Notes: a model not told the origin generated them from the sequence alone. DNA of 64,000 nucleotides from Schistocerca nitens (GCF_023898315.1 NC_064619.1:302722150-302786149); one strand, 5' to 3'. Numbered from the stretch's first letter, positions 20,785 through 33,905 are shown. Numbers and translations: made by a program.

Positions 20785-23395
20785 TTGAAATTTTTACAAA
20801 GAACCTTACTGTATTTAGAAAGGCTAGATTAAATAGAGTTGGTGGCGGCGTTTTTTTTGCTGTTAAAGGGGTTTTATCTTGTAGCGAAAATGAGCAAGAT
20901 GGTTCCTGCGACTTAGTGTGGGTAGAGATAATACCTGACAATCGGAATAAATTAACAACTGGTTTCTTTTACCACCCCCGTCTCCCCAAATTCAGATGAT
21001 TCAGTTGCCGAACAGCTCAAAGAAAACTTGAGCCTCATCATAAATATGTACTCTATTCATACAATTATAGTTGGTGGTGCCTTCAACCTACTCTCTATTT
21101 GTTGGCGAAAATACGTTCTGAAAGCCAGTGGTAGGTATATAACATAGTCAAAAATTGTGCTAAATGCTTTCTCCGAAAATTATTTTGAGTGTTTGGCTTA
21201 GGAGCCCACTCGAAGTGTAAATGCTTCCGAAAACATACTTGACATCTTAGCGACAAATAATCCTGAGCATGTAGGGAGCATTATGGCGGATACAGGGATT
21301 AGTGATCGCAAGATCGTTGCAACAAGACCAACCACCGCAACATCCAAATCAACCAACGATAGACGCAAAAATATCTGTTTAAAAAAACAGATAAAAATTC
21401 GCATGTCGCTTTCCTAAGAGACAGTAGCCACTCCTTCCCAACTAATTATGTAGTGTAGACGAGATATGGATTAAATATAGAGAAATAGTATCTGACGCAA
21501 ACTGCATATTTTTGTCAAATAAATAAATAGAAGATAGTGCTCATCCCCCATGGTACACAAAACACGTGAGAAGATTGTTGCAAACGGAACGAAAACATCA
21601 TCCGAAAATGAAAGAACAAAAAATCTCCAATATTGCCAATATTTTACCGAATGTCGAAACATAGTGCGGACTTCAGTGAGAGATTCTTGTAATAACTTTC
21701 ACACTGAAACTCTGTCTCGAAATATGACAGAAAATCCAGAGAGATTCAATGTGAAGCACACCAGAGGCAAGACAAAATACCAGTGGTAATATTACCAATG
21801 ACAGTGCCAACAAAGCGGAGTTACTGAACGCAGTTTTCAGTAATTCCTTCACCGAAGAAGACGAAGTAAATATTCTAGAATTATAATCCAGGACAACTAC
21901 CAACATGAGTAATTTAGAAGTGGATATCATCGGTGTAGCGAAGCAACTTAAAGCACTTAATAAGTGTAGCGTGTCGTCGACAACGTGGTAGCACTCAATA
22001 AAGGCGATTCTTCCGGCCCAGACTCATATCGATAAGGTTCCTTTCGGAGTATGCTGATGCAATAGCCCCATACTAAGCAATTTTATACAGCGGCCAAATC
22101 GACGAAAGATACGTAACTAAGATACGTGACTGGGAAGTTGCACAGGTCACACCGATACTCAAGAAAGAAAGTGGGAGTAACTCGCTGAATCACAGACTAA
22201 TATCACTAACGTCGATTAGCAGCAAGATTTTGGTACAAACATCGTGTTCGAAAATTATGAATTACCTTGAACGTAACGATCTATTGATACACAGTCAGTA
22301 CGGATTCATAAAATGTAGTTCCTGTGAAACACAAGTAGCTTTTTATTCGCACGAAGTAATGAGTGCTATAAGCACTGGATCTCAAATTGATTACATATTT
22401 CTAGATTTACAGAAGCCTGTTGACATCGTTCCTCGTAAGAGACTTCTAATCAATTTGCTATGAAGTGTTGCTTCAGTTGTGGGACTGGATCCGTGATCTC
22501 CCCTCAAAAGGATTACTGTTCGTGGAGCAAAACAGAAGTGATATCTAACGTTCCTTAGAAAGTGTTGTAGGTCCTCTGCTGTTTCTAATCCACATAACCG
22601 AATTAGGAGATAGTCTGAGCAGCTCTGGTGTTAGATTATTTGCTGATGATGGTGTCATTTACCGTCTAGTAAAGTCATGAGAAGCTGAAAATGAATTGCA
22701 AATGAGTTAGACACGATATCTGAATGGTGCGAAAAGTGGCAACTCTCACTCATGTCAGTAAGGACAAGTGTGCTCGATTACACGACAGAAGCACGTAAAT
22801 GTATAGGCTGTCAGTTCGACTGAAACCCTAGGTATTATAATTAGGAACAACGTGGGGAAGATAAACCAAAGACTACGATTTACTGGCAGAACGCTTAGAA
22901 GATGCAACAGGTCTACTAAAGAGTCTGCCCACACTACGCTCGTTTGTCTTGTGATTGAGTATTGCTGGCTTTACGGGATCATTACGATGTAGGATTGCCG
23001 CAGGACATCGAAAAAGTTCAAAGAAAAGCAGATCGTTTTGTGTTATCGCGAAATAGTGGAGAGAGTATCACGGGTATGATAAGCGAGTTGAGATGGCAGT
23101 CATTTAAACAAAGACGGTTTTCGTTGCGGCTAGATCTTTTTACGAAGTCACCGTCTGCTCTGAATATGAAAATATTTTATTATTGCCAATCTACATAGGC
23201 AGAAATGATCATCATAATAAAACAAGGGAAATCAGAAATATTACAGAAAGATTTATGTCTTAATTTTGCCACGCACTGTTAGAGAGTGGGACGATAGAGA
23301 GAAAATCTGAAGGTGGTTCGAAGAACCCTCTGCCAGGTACTTAAGGGTAAATTGCAGAGTACTCATGCAGACGTCTCTTGTTTTCGTTTTATTGT
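20785..23395 (+). pseudogene. Old CR1-like LINE, ORF2 endonuclease and RT (right part)
   Basis: The sequence parallels the LINE at 55.9-58.6 kb along its whole length. It shows EIFTK..TVFRKAR and GGGVFFAVKG (endonuclease), then ISDRKIVAT, the central domain, then QYGFIKCSSCETQVAF, IFLDLQKPVDIVP (RT motif A), RLFADDGVIY (motif C) and finally EYCWLYGI...DIEKVQRKADRF. It ends with the family tail region near 23340-23395. Heavily decayed, with many stops and frameshifts. It is much older than the other copy. Confidence 0.85.
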
Positions 23396-26040
23396 GGTAG
23401 TTCATATGGGACATATTACTAAAAATGCCATAAATGTTTACTCTTTCAGTATATTTAAAAGTTCAGTTGGTTAGTTAGTTTCACGTTCCATTGATCTTAT
23501 GCGCCTTAAATGTTTTGATATGGGATGTGTCAACTGACAAAAAAATTCAGTGACAAATAAGACCTATACACGGTGTAACAAAAAGATACAACAGAATTCT
23601 AGGAGCTGTAGTGGTTCTCCTGAGGAACAAATTGAGGACAGGAACCAATGTCCGGAAATGTCATCGAATGATACTGGAGAAACTCAGAGCTCTAACGGCT
23701 AACTGCTGCCACCATCGCGTTCTGAAGCAAATCTGAGCTCCTGCGCTGACGAACTGCAAGCGAAAATCTTCTTAATGAAGCTGGAAACACTCAGCACATT
23801 ATATAGCGTCTTAAGTATCCATACTTGTCACGAAACCGCTGTAAAGGCGCCAACCTACAAACTCACGTTTGTTGCGGAAGAGGTGCTGTGTGGAGTCGAT
23901 GGACTTTTCCGGATATTGGTTTCTGTCCTCAGTTTTCTTCCTCAAGCCTTTTTCTACAACAACTTTCCGTTTATCAGTATCGATTTATTATACCCTGTTA
24001 GGTCAAATGCTGACCATGTGATGGTATGTAAATGACTACTTAGTTCAAAACTTGTTATGGACAAATAACCGTAATTTATAGTTGTCCTGTGTGTGTTGTT
24101 TCGTGTATCTGTTTGTAATATTGTCTGTGTTCTTTTGCCGTTGTGTTTTTGCTCTATGATACTAGTCCATGAAATAACAGAAGGGGGGATCTAGGAATGC
24201 TCATTTCTTTCAGTCATATGAACAACACCGGATTATTAAATGTCTGTTCTACAGGATGTGTCATAATTACCTGCAGAAACTGCAAGTGCTCGACAATAGA
24301 ACCAAAACCATTCTAATTAACAGGGGTCTACAAATGTACCATTTCCGAGATAACTGGGAATGTGTAAATACGAGCCGCTCCTGCCTGCACTATGAAATAT
24401 TATCCTAGTTAATACAAATGCATTTCAAATTAAATCGTTTCCGTTAAGTCTCCATCACCCATTGTTAATGATTAGGGACTGTGATACATGCGTTATGGAA
24501 CATGGAACACTGCCAAATCCTGCAAATGAAGTAAAGCAACATCTAATAAGCTGACAGGAACCAACATGTGCTAGAACGTTTTTGCTTCTTATAACTAAAT
24601 GTTTCCCAGGAGGAATGAATGGCCCACAATCAGTAACACAACAGGAACGCTCACTTGAGGCGAAAAGATTCATAAGGACATATGCCCTAATCTGAATGGT
24701 TTCCAATGTAGAACACAGTTATAAGAAATAGGAGTGGACCCAAAGTTGAACCCTATGGGACTCCCTTCATGATTTCTCCACAGTGATTTCTCCGCAGTAC
24801 AATCAACTGGCTACCAAGATCGCCATTATTTATGGCATAATGCTTTTGTTTATGCACTTGGATGAAGTCTCAGGTGTACATATGAAAGGCGAAGTCGCGA
24901 GATGAACTGCTTGGTCGCGTCATGGAGGCTGCTGTCCTCATTGCTGACTTCTCTGTATTCAGTGTCCTCTTTAAGTTTGTTTGTTCATCTCGATAACATC
25001 AGCTACAAAATGCGTTATGTGATAACTTGAATTGTTTTTTCAGCTTTTGTGGCCGTTTGTATGAAAAATTGTTCAGCCCATCCACCACAAATAATGACAG
25101 TGGAAGCAACATTGCAGTGTAATTATGCATGGGCTAAGCTCTTCCACTCCCGACGAGATACTAGAAGCATCCGTATCAACCATGAGTGAAGTAGGAAAGT
25201 TTTGGAGTGGCCCAATCCTCTTGATGTTAAAAGGTAAATGCATAACAAAATTTTTCGCTGAGTTGATCCACCCTGACAGATCATACCACGTGTCTCTCTT
25301 GGCGACCTGAAGCAGTCAATTTCCTTTTCCAGTTCCCTTCTTTGTGTGTGTGTTCTATTTTTACAAGAATCATTTGATACGTTTTGAAGGTCACAATCTA
25401 AAGTTTTATTTTTGAAGTGTTTTGAGTTGAAATTGAAAATTTTTAGCATTTAGTATGTGTAAATTCCAATAAAGGCACTACAGAAATGTGACACATCCAC
25501 TATGGCCGAGTCTTCTATTAAAATGAGGAGTATCACATAGCTGGGCAACTTGCGCTGCTATCAAAGTGACACACAAAATAAATTTACTATCCCATAATAT
25601 AAGACATTTTTTTTGAGAAGATGTAATTCGAGAAACGAAATGTGTACCTATGCTGGCTACAATACTCAGCCTTCCACGTGAAACATTAAGGGAGTTAACT
25701 TTTAAAAAATCTCAATAAGCATCATCAACTGGGGTGTTCGACGGTATGAGCTTTAGAGTCGATGTTTACTGGAGACTTTTTTCTTGTTTAGGGCCATACT
25801 ACCACTTCTCAAGATATGGAAAGCAAGGAGCTTGTAGTGGAAGAGATTGTTTCACATTACCGGAGATGAGCTCATAAATATTAAGGTATGCATTTTAGAG
25901 CCCTGGATTATTAGACTTTTTGCTTCGAATGATCGTTCCTATCGTTCCTCCTAGTGCACAGTGTGTATTCTGACAATGCTTGAAACAGACACTCGCTAAC
26001 CTTTAACAGGATTTTGATGAGCAGTTCCGTAGCATTCTTG
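23396..26040. other. Unassigned 2.6 kb
   Basis: I find no credible gene. A repeat-like start (cacggtgtaacaaaaagata, 23572) resembles ends of dispersed insect repeats. The longest open frames (under 110 codons) look random. It could be host intergenic sequence. Confidence 0.4.
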
Positions 26041-26044
26041 TGGT

Positions 26045-26319
26045 TGTAAGTAGGCTGTTTAGGTTTTTATGTTGGTAACGCCACGTAGCGCTCTGTACGA
26101 AAATCGCTGACTGCGCTGTGTGCAGTCTGTGGCTGGTTGGACTCACTGTTGGAATATTCGCTTGTTAGTGATGGGCATTTGGATGTGAACTGCGCGTAGC
26201 GTTGTGCAGTTGGAGGTGAGCAGCCAGCAGTGGTGGATGTGGGGAGAGAGATTCCAAAGTTTTGAGCGGACGACCTGGACGTGTGTCCGCCAGAGAAAGG
26301 AAATTTGTTTAATTGGATG

Positions 26320-26357
<38 letters not shown>

Positions 26358-26780
26358 CATCCAATTAAATAAACATATATATATATATATTAAGGTAAAT
26401 ACATTATTTGTTCTCTATCAAAATCTTTCATTTGCTAACTATGCCTATCAGTAGATAGTGCCTTCAGTAGTTAGAATCTTTTATTTAGTTGGCAGCATTT
26501 GCGCTCGCTGTATTACAGTAGTTCAAGTAACGAAGATTGTTGTGAGGTTAATGATTCATGGAAGGTGTAGGTTATTGTTAGTCAGGGCCATTCTGTTGTA
26601 GGGAGTATTGAAAGTCAGATTGCGTTGCGCTGAAAATGTTGTGTGTCAGTTTAGTGATGATCAGAATAAGTAAAGAGAGAAATGTCTGAGTACGTTCAGT
26701 TTTGCTCAGCTGTTTGAAAATTAAATAACGTAGAAGTTTACCAGCACAGTCATTAATAATTTTTGTAAGGAGACGTTTCA
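26045..26780 (+). mobile_element. Solo LTR of the element A/C family
   Basis: The 736-bp unit begins TGTAAGTAGGC and ends CGTTTCA. It is flanked by tggt on both sides (26041-26044 and 26781-26784), a clean 4-bp target duplication. It is similar to the element C LTRs at both ends and in the middle (taaggtaaatacatt, cctatcagtag, attgcgttgcgct). It is longer (736 against 550 bp) and has an internal TA repeat at about 26320-26390. No internal element sequence is present. Confidence 0.93.
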
Positions 26781-26804
26781 TGGTTACTAGCCGAACGCGT
26801 GTTG

Positions 26805-26930
26805 AGACGTGCCGCTCATGGCAGGATCTTTCCCATTTCCTCTATTAATTCTGCTTGGTAAGAATGCAGCACTGATGAGCAATATTCAAAAATTGGTCGA
26901 ACAGATTCTTTGATGGATGAATTATATTTC
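26805..26930 (-). pseudogene. LINE RT scrap
   Basis: Minus-strand translation gives ESVRPIFEYCSSVLHSYQAELIEEMGKI. This corresponds to LVRPILEYCSSVWDPYQIGLTEEIEKI near the C-terminus of the 54-58 kb LINE's ORF2. Only about 40 residues are recognisable. Confidence 0.6.
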
Positions 26931-27232
26931 CCTCGGATTATTCTAATGAATTTCTGCTTGGCTTCTGCTTTTTCCGCAACTGGATTTATGTGATAAAGTT
27001 TTTACTGTTTACAGTTGATTACACGTACCTGAATGAAAGTGTTTCTTTCCGCCTTCTGGGGCACAGTGTGCTTATTGATACCCGTCGATCCTCTGGATGT
27101 CGACGACATTTCGCTGCTGTCTTCATGTTGTCACTTTCCCATACAAAAGCATCATTCAAGACAGCCGAATGGAATTTCCTGCTTTATACACCAGATCATT
27201 GTATATGTCGTGAACAATGATGTCCTGCACTA

Positions 27233-28378
27233 CAATGAGGCAACAAAAGTGTTGGGATAGCGAAGTGCACCTATACATAGGGTGGTAGTAATGCGTATAC
27301 AAGGTATAAAAGGGCAGTCCGTTGACGGAGCTGTCGCCTGTACTCACGTGATTGTAGACGCACGACGGAAATTAACAGACTTGAAACGCAGAATGGTAGT
27401 TGAGGTCAGAGGCGTGGGACATTCCATTTCGGAAATCGTTAGGGAATGCCAAGATGTGCCGAGAATACTAAGTTCCGTGCATTATCGCTCATCACGGGCG
27501 AAGCAGTGGCCGGCGGCCTTCACTTAAGGACAGGGAGCGCCGGCGTTTGCGTAGATTTGTCACTGCTAACAGACAAGCAGTATTGAGTGAAATAACCACA
27601 GAAATCAATGTGTGGAAGTACGACGAACGTACCCCTTAGGACAGTGTGGCCAAATCTGGCGTTAATGGGCTATGACAGCAGACGACCGACGTGAATGCCT
27701 TTGTTCACAGCACGACACTGCCTGCAATGTCTCTCCTGGGCTGGTGAGCCTATCGGTTTGACCCTAGATGACTGAAAAACCGTGGCCTGGTCAGAATAGC
27801 TTCGATTTCAGATAGCAAGAGCTGATGGCAGGGTTCAAGTGTGCCGCAGACCCAATGAAACCATGGACTCAAGTTATCTACAAGGCACTGTATAAGCTGA
27901 TGGTGGGTCCATAATGGTGTGGACTGTGTTTACGAAGAATGGACTGGGTCCTCTAGTATAACTCAACCGATCATTGATTGGGAACGGTCATATTCGGCAA
28001 CTTGGAGAGCATTTGTAGCCATCCATGAACTTCATCTACTTAACTTCGATGTAATTTTTGTGGATGACAATGTGCCATATCACCGGATCTCGAATGTCGT
28101 GGTTGGTTTGAAGGATATTCTAGGCTTTCGGGCGAATGATTTGGCGACCATCCAATATTTATCGGACATAATTGAGAGGTCAATACGTGTACAAAAGCCT
28201 GCACCGGCAAGATTTTCATGATTATGGACTGCTGTAGATGCAGCATTGTTCAATAATTCTACAGGAAACCTGCAACGATCTGTTGATTTCAAGCTATTTC
28301 GAGCTGCAGTACTATGCCGGGATAAAGAAGGTACGGAATTAACCTAAGATGTGTCCCACGATTTTTGTCACCTCAGTG
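27233..28378 (+). mobile_element. Decayed Tc1-like DNA transposon
   Basis: Ends are caatgaggcaacaaaa (27233-27248) and ttttgtcacctcagtg (28363-28378), imperfect inverted repeats. The left end follows TA. The N-terminal transposase piece around 27360-27520 reads RRKLTDLKRRMVVEVRG and HSISEIVRE, the helix-turn-helix start of Tc1-like transposases; later parts are scrambled. Many stops and frameshifts make it inactive. It is the same family as 51041-51871, where the other end is preserved. Confidence 0.8.
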
Positions 28379-28395
28379 GACTCTCGGGAAGTTAT

Positions 28396-28596
28396 TTACA
28401 TCTGAATACTTCGTCCGTTAGGAACATATTGAGTTCTGTCGAGCTGTAAGTTGTGTATCCATTCACGAAGCTGATTCAATATTGCGAATGCTGGTATTGT
28501 GTCCACTGTATGACAGTTCCGAAATATATCTAAAAGCGTCCGGTAATCGAGGAACACAGGGTCAAAATGAGTGCCGTTGTCTATAACGCTGGGCAT
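28396..28596 (-). pseudogene. LINE RT fragment
   Basis: A 66-codon minus-strand frame reads DPVFLDYRTLLDIF, then FAILNQLREWIHNLQLDRTQYV. This follows the LINE RT pattern VFLDF..AFD.VPH...L...GI...L..WI..FL..RTQ.V (motif A and beyond), with the catalytic region altered. A short remnant, probably of another CR1/Jockey-type LINE. Confidence 0.55.
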
Positions 28597-29083
28597 CTCA
28601 TGGACAGTTTGGGTTTCCGAAGGTGTTTGTGGAATCCATGTTCATTTCTATAGACGAGACCTTCGTTGTCGAGGCGATAGCGCGAGGACGATAGATCTAT
28701 TGTACGATTCGACAACAGATTGATGTCAGCGACGTTGGCCAATAAGCTGTCCAAGGAAAATTCTTGGAAACAAGAATGAGGCGCCTTTTTCCAACTGGTT
28801 TTAACGATCTAATGATCTTTGATAAACTGCTGCTAGAAGGAAAACAAAACCTGACCCATAATCTGTATAGAATCGTATAGATATTTTGAATATTGCTGGT
28901 ATGGACCATATTTATCAGACAAGGAATGGGAAAAGAAAGCAGATGGACTGCCGTTTTTTGTAGTACTGAGTGAGCTATGTTTGTGTAAGAGAACAGGATG
29001 GTGCAGGGTATGTTTTATTGCTGTGATACTGAGCTGGTTCTGTTTAAGAAAAGTACAACCTGATGGTTTGTTGAAAGTGTTAA
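28597..29083. other. Unassigned sequence downstream of the trypsin gene
   Basis: About 490 bp with no open frame or repeat that I recognise. It begins just past the LINE scrap and ends at the protease gene's poly(A) signal. Confidence 0.4.
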
Positions 29084-29089
29084 TTTATT
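29084..29089 (-). terminator. Poly(A) signal of the trypsin gene
   Basis: AATAAA on the minus strand lies 6 bp beyond the stop codon (TGA at 29096-29098). A 3' UTR this short is common in insect digestive protease genes. Confidence 0.7.
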
Positions 29090-29095
29090 GTCTCG

Positions 29096-29726
29096 TCACA
29101 CGCCGGTAGCAGACTGGATCCAAGAGCGGAGATTGGCGACGTTGGCGTAGACTCCTGGATAATCGGCCAGACCGCATCCAGTGCCGAACGACACGATGCC
29201 GACCTGCGTGGAGCCTGACACCAGAGGTCCGCCGCTGTCTCCCTGGCAGGCGTCCTTGCCTCCGCCGGAGACGCCGGCGCAGATCATGCGGGAGGTGATG
29301 CTGCCGTAAGCGGCGTTGCACGTGTTACGGTCTATGATCTGGACGGTGACGGCCTGCAGGTTCGACGAGTAGCCGCCGGAACTCACCACTCCGAATCCGG
29401 AGACGGTGACGGAGGTTCCCGCCGAGGGCTCTGACGACGTCAGGGAGACGGCCTGCACGTTGGAGCCGAAGCTGAAGGCGTTGGACACCTGCAGCACGCA
29501 GATGTCGTAGTCGACGGTGGCCGAGTTGTAGCTGGAGTGCGACTGCCCGCCGGACACGGAGTGTACGCTGCCGCCGCTGCCCCTGGTTGAAGTGCCGGCT
29601 CGCAGTTGGAGGCTGGTCAGCGACACGCCCTCCACGCAGTGGGCCGCCGACAGCGCCCAGTTGCTGCTGATGATGGACGCTCCGCACGGGGAGCCGTTCC
29701 TGAGTGACAGCAAGCGCCAGTTACTT
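29096..29726 (-). CDS. Trypsin-like serine protease, exon 2 (catalytic domain)
   Basis: A secreted S1-family endopeptidase that cuts after Lys/Arg, probably a gut digestive enzyme. This exon joins exon 1 (34397-34222) in frame: exon 1 ends in phase 2 (GC|gtaagc), and this exon starts at 29726 after an AG, giving PWQLYYEASNWRLLSLRNGS. The joined product is 268 aa. The catalytic triad is His88 (SAAHC), Asp133 (DYDICVLQV) and Ser223 (GDSGGPLV). Asp217, six residues before the Ser, predicts trypsin specificity. Six cysteines fit the three conserved disulfides. Phe replaces the usual Trp in the 'SWG' substrate loop (VSFGTGCG). The frame is intact and GC-rich, unlike the decayed surroundings, so it is probably functional. 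The acceptor's pyrimidine tract is weak. Confidence 0.92.
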
Positions 29727-30161
29727 CTGGTCCCTCATGAGGTACGTTGGGTGCTATCTGGTTCGTGCGTACGTTCGTAGCGTTTTTGTTTCCCATGTTC
29801 GTATTCTGGTTGATGTGGGTTTGTTTATAGGCTGTCATTTTTTTTAATTGTAACACACTGTTGTAATTTACAGTTGCTATTTGGGTTCATATATTTTTAT
29901 TTTGCCTTTTTATGAGAGTGAGTGCAGCTATGGAGGCTGGAAAATGGAGTGCGAAGTGAAGAAATCGAAACACTTCTGACATGTTCTTCTGTTTGAGATT
30001 AGTTGTATGTGTTTAATTAATGTATTGAGTTGTCATTTTGCACTTTGCACTTTAATAACAGAGACCTTGCTCCCTGTAAAACAGTACCTCCACTATGAAC
30101 CCGAGGATTAACTGTTGTTACTTAAGCAATGTGTGCTTCATAATTTACTTCGTTGAAGCTA

Positions 30162-31556
30162 CAGTACTGGCCATTAAAATTGCTACACCAAGAAGAAATG
30201 CAGATGATAAACGCGTATTCATTGGACAAATATATTATACTAGAACTGACATGTGATTACATTTTTACGCAATTAGGGTGCATAGATCCGGAGAAATCAG
30301 TACCCAGAACAACCACCTCTGGCCGTAATAACGGCCTTGATACGTCTCGGCATTGAGTCAAAACAGAGCTTGGATGGTGTCTACAGGTAGCTGGCCATGC
30401 AGCGTCAACACGATACCACAGTTCATCAAGAGTAGTGACTGTAGTATTGTGACGAGCCATTTGCTTGGCCACCATTGACCAGACGTTTTTAGTTGGTGAG
30501 AAATCTGGAGAATGTGCTGGCCAGGGCGGCAGTCGAACATTTTCTGTATCCAGAAAGGCCCGTAGAGGACCTGCAACATGCGGTCGCGCATTATCCTGCT
30601 GAAATGTAGGGATTCGCAGGGATCGAATGAAGTGTAGAGCCAGGGGTTCTAACACATCTGAAATGTAACGGCCACTGTTCAAAGTGCCGTCAATGCAAAC
30701 AAGAGGTGACCGAGACGTGTAACCAATGGCACCCCATACCATCATGCTGGGTGATACGCCCAATGGCGATGACGAATAAACGCTTCCAATGTGAGTTCAC
30801 CGTGATGTCGCCAAACACGGATGCGACCATCATGATGCTGTAAACAGAACCTGGATTCATCCGAAAAAATGACGTTTTGTCATTCGTGTACCCAGGTACG
30901 TCGTTGAGTACGCCATCACAGGCGCTCCTGTCTGTGATGCGGCATCAAGGGTAACCGCAGCCGTAGTCTCCGAGCCGATAGTCCATGCTGCTGCAAAGGT
31001 CGTCGAACTGTTCATGCAGATGATTGTTGTCTTGCAAACGTCCCCGTCTGTTGACTCAGGGATCGAGACGTGGCTGCACGCTCCATTACAGCCATGCGGA
31101 TAAGATGTCTGTCATCTCGACTGCTAGTGATACGAGGCCGTTGGGATCCAGCACGGCATTCCGTATTACCCTCCTGAACCCATCGATTCCATATTCTGCT
31201 AACAGTCATTGGATATCGACCAATGCAAGCAGCAACGTCGCGATACGATAAATCGCAATCGCGATAGGCTACAATCCGACCTTTATCAAAGTCGGAAACG
31301 TGATTTCTCCTCCTTACACGAGGCATTACAACAACGTTTCACCAGGCAACGCCGGTCAGCTGCTGTTTGTGTATGAGAAATCGGTTGGAAACTTTCCCCA
31401 TGTCAGCACGTTTAGGTGTCGCCAACGGCACCAGCCTTCTGTGAATGCTCTGAAAAGCTTATGATTTGCATACCACAGCATCTTCTTCCTGTCGGTTAAA
31501 TTTCACGTCTGTACCACGTCATCTTCGTGGTGCAACAATTTTAATGGCCAATAGTG
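30162..31556 (-). mobile_element. Nearly complete Tc1-like transposon in the trypsin intron (DD34E family)
   Basis: The element is 1395 bp with inverted ends cagtactggccattaaaatt and aattttaatggccaatagtg, flanked by TA at 30160-30161 and 31557-31558. The transposase reads on the minus strand. N-terminal frame 31326-31012 has DNA-binding helices (SYRDVAACIGRYPMTVSRIW). Then come FSDESRF near 30870 (first catalytic Asp) and the C-terminal frame 30763-30257 with QQDNARPH (second Asp). The third acidic residue is Lys (SPTKNVW in place of SPxENVW), 34 residues on. A frameshift also separates the two frames. So it is inactive, though recent enough to keep both ends. Confidence 0.92.
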
Positions 31557-32995
31557 TATTTTGTACTTAAAATTATTTTCGTTTGTGACGATTCCAGTTA
31601 ACTGATCTCTTCGTGAAGAAATGATTTTCTAGTAAATTTATGAACGTGGTGTTTAACGACAGAAGTAGGGGACATATTACGTCTTTCAGTCTGGCACCTT
31701 TTACTTGCGTTGGGGGCGCAACGCGTCAAGAGACTAGCACTCAGATGCGGACAGTCGCAGTTAAGACAGTGACGCAGGGCAGTCGAAGGCTGGTGCACAC
31801 AACAAGCGGCCACAACAAGCGGCCACTGTACAGTGGTGAATGCAAAAGTCGACTTGGTGCGTTCCCAGCAGTAAATAATGTCACGGATGTAACTGATTCG
31901 AATGCAAGAGCTTTTGCTGTCTGAATCTATGTCGTATTGGGTAACACCGCAAGTGTAACAAGCATAGTGGCCAAGTAATAAGGCGAGCAGCAACAACGTG
32001 TTTAATATGAGACGTGAAGACACCACAACGAGATGATTACTCACTGTCACACGACTGTTCTTTACTTAAAAAAGCAAGGAAAATATTATTTTCTACTTAT
32101 ATTCGTCAATGGAGGATCATTTATGTTAGGAAAGTTGATATTAGTTAGTTCCTGACAGTATAATTCCAATAAAGTGTCTTAGTATCACTGAAACTTACCG
32201 TTTCCTTTCTCCATTGCCTTTTCTCAAAGTCATCCTGATAATCAAAGGGGAATTATAGACAATGTAAATGTTTGTGCAGCAATACTAATGTTACGTACTG
32301 TGATAGAAACAGAAAGAAAATTCTTTTATTACTGTTAATTGTATTGTTTTGATTCTGTAAATTAACCAACAGTCACAGTTCGAAGATAAAAATAAATTTT
32401 GCTCATTTATTGGAGTGGTTGATTTGCCATAGTTCGTGGTTAATCTGATTTTCAGTATTTTACAGAGTTGACAAAAAAAGCAGCAAAATTAACAGTTTTT
32501 ATCAATTCTTTTCGAATAATTCAGTAACGTTGTGTCCAAAATAAGGAAACAAACCAGTGCTTGTTTGCTTCATTTTTCATTAAAATCATGTAGTTAAATA
32601 TAAAGAAAAATGTTTCAGTGTCTAGTTGCCGGGATATGAACAGTTCTTTATGTAGAGCTAATGAGCGTGTAGCAATACGTCAATGGAAATTGATCACCCG
32701 TATGTAGATGCGCGACTCGATACGCAGAAGTTAAAGACTCGTTCACAAAAGTATACACGTTGCAGTTTAATTCCTGATGAAACATAAAATTTTAAATTAA
32801 CATCTAAAAAGGATGTAAAAAAACCAAACCAACGTATTTAACATATTGCAACACCAAACACAATGGTCTGAATCATCACTAAATCGGAGATGCTTTGAAA
32901 AATGTCGTCCAGTAAGGAGTGCTTGTGATCTTCTGCAGCTGGATCAGCGTGTGACGAGACGAAATAGGTAACGTCATCGGTTTCGTACTCATTCA

Positions 32996-33009
32996 CCCCC
33001 CCCCCCCCC
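32996..33009. repeat. C14 homopolymer
   Basis: Fourteen consecutive C on the plus strand within the trypsin intron. A likely replication or sequencing trouble spot. Confidence 0.95.
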
Positions 33010-33339
33010 TCCTCATCCCTTACGAAGAGAACCTGTGTATCCAGTCTGTCTGTGAATAGGGTAAATCTGTGTGAAAGTTTGCGTAGCGTATACCTAAGAC
33101 GGAACATGGAAACCACCTAGGTACTCACTAAGTGGGATGTTGGAGACCGTTAGAACCCAAAACCAGGCTAGACGGCACACCAACTCCTCGTTGCTAATTC
33201 GTCGGACGGATTTGATCCGTCGCCCGGATATTGCTCTATCTCGGGAGCGGTCGCTTTAAAACGCGCAGCTACATCGTCGGGTTTGGTTATATCAATAAAC
33301 TGCGTTCAGGAACGACTGAAATAGGTGCCTATTTAGAAT

Positions 33340-33905
33340 CATCAGTCTTAGCTCCAATTCTTGGCAGGATATCTTAAGCTACTGTTAACTGGGACGCTTC
33401 AGTTAATTGGTAGAATACTGAGAAAATGGAGTCAGTCTACAAAGGAGATTGCTGGCGAAACAGGTATGCTGTCTATCCTAGAATATCGCACAACTTTGTG
33501 GATCCATGCGAGACAGGAATATCACGCGATATTGAACGTATATAAACAAGGACAACACGAATGGTCAGAAAATTGTTGGATCCACGAGAGAACGTCATGG
33601 AAATAGAAAAAAAGTGAAATGGTAGGCACTTGCAGTTAGACGGCTAATGTCGAGTGAAAGCCTGCTTTCAAAGTTTCAAGAACAACTTTAGGGATATCTA
33701 GGAATGTATTATAGCTCCGTAAGTATCCCTTCTGTAGAGATCGCGAAGATCAGAATAGACAAGTACAGCTCCCATGGAGAAATTGAAGTATTCTGTCCTT
33801 GCTCCGTAAGCGAGTAGAACAGGAAGGAGCCCTAATATATGGAACACTGAAAAGTGACCTCTTCTAAGTACTTCATAGTGATTTGTACACGTCAATGTAT
33901 GGTGC
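33340..33905 (+). pseudogene. CR1-like LINE 3' fragment in the trypsin intron
   Basis: Pieces read RILRKWSQSTKEIA, then ILEYRTTLW, then words resembling the ORF2 C-terminus (GRVLRKCSPSTK, ILEYCSSVW). Near the end come SVS-type Ser/Arg words and the family's 3' tail region. It lies on the plus strand, opposite to the host gene. Decayed. Confidence 0.6.

Noticed and set aside
31598-32050. 150-codon minus-strand frame in the trypsin intron
   Set aside because: It lacks any recognisable domain or splice context, and Cys/His/Thr content looks like chance translation in the intron.
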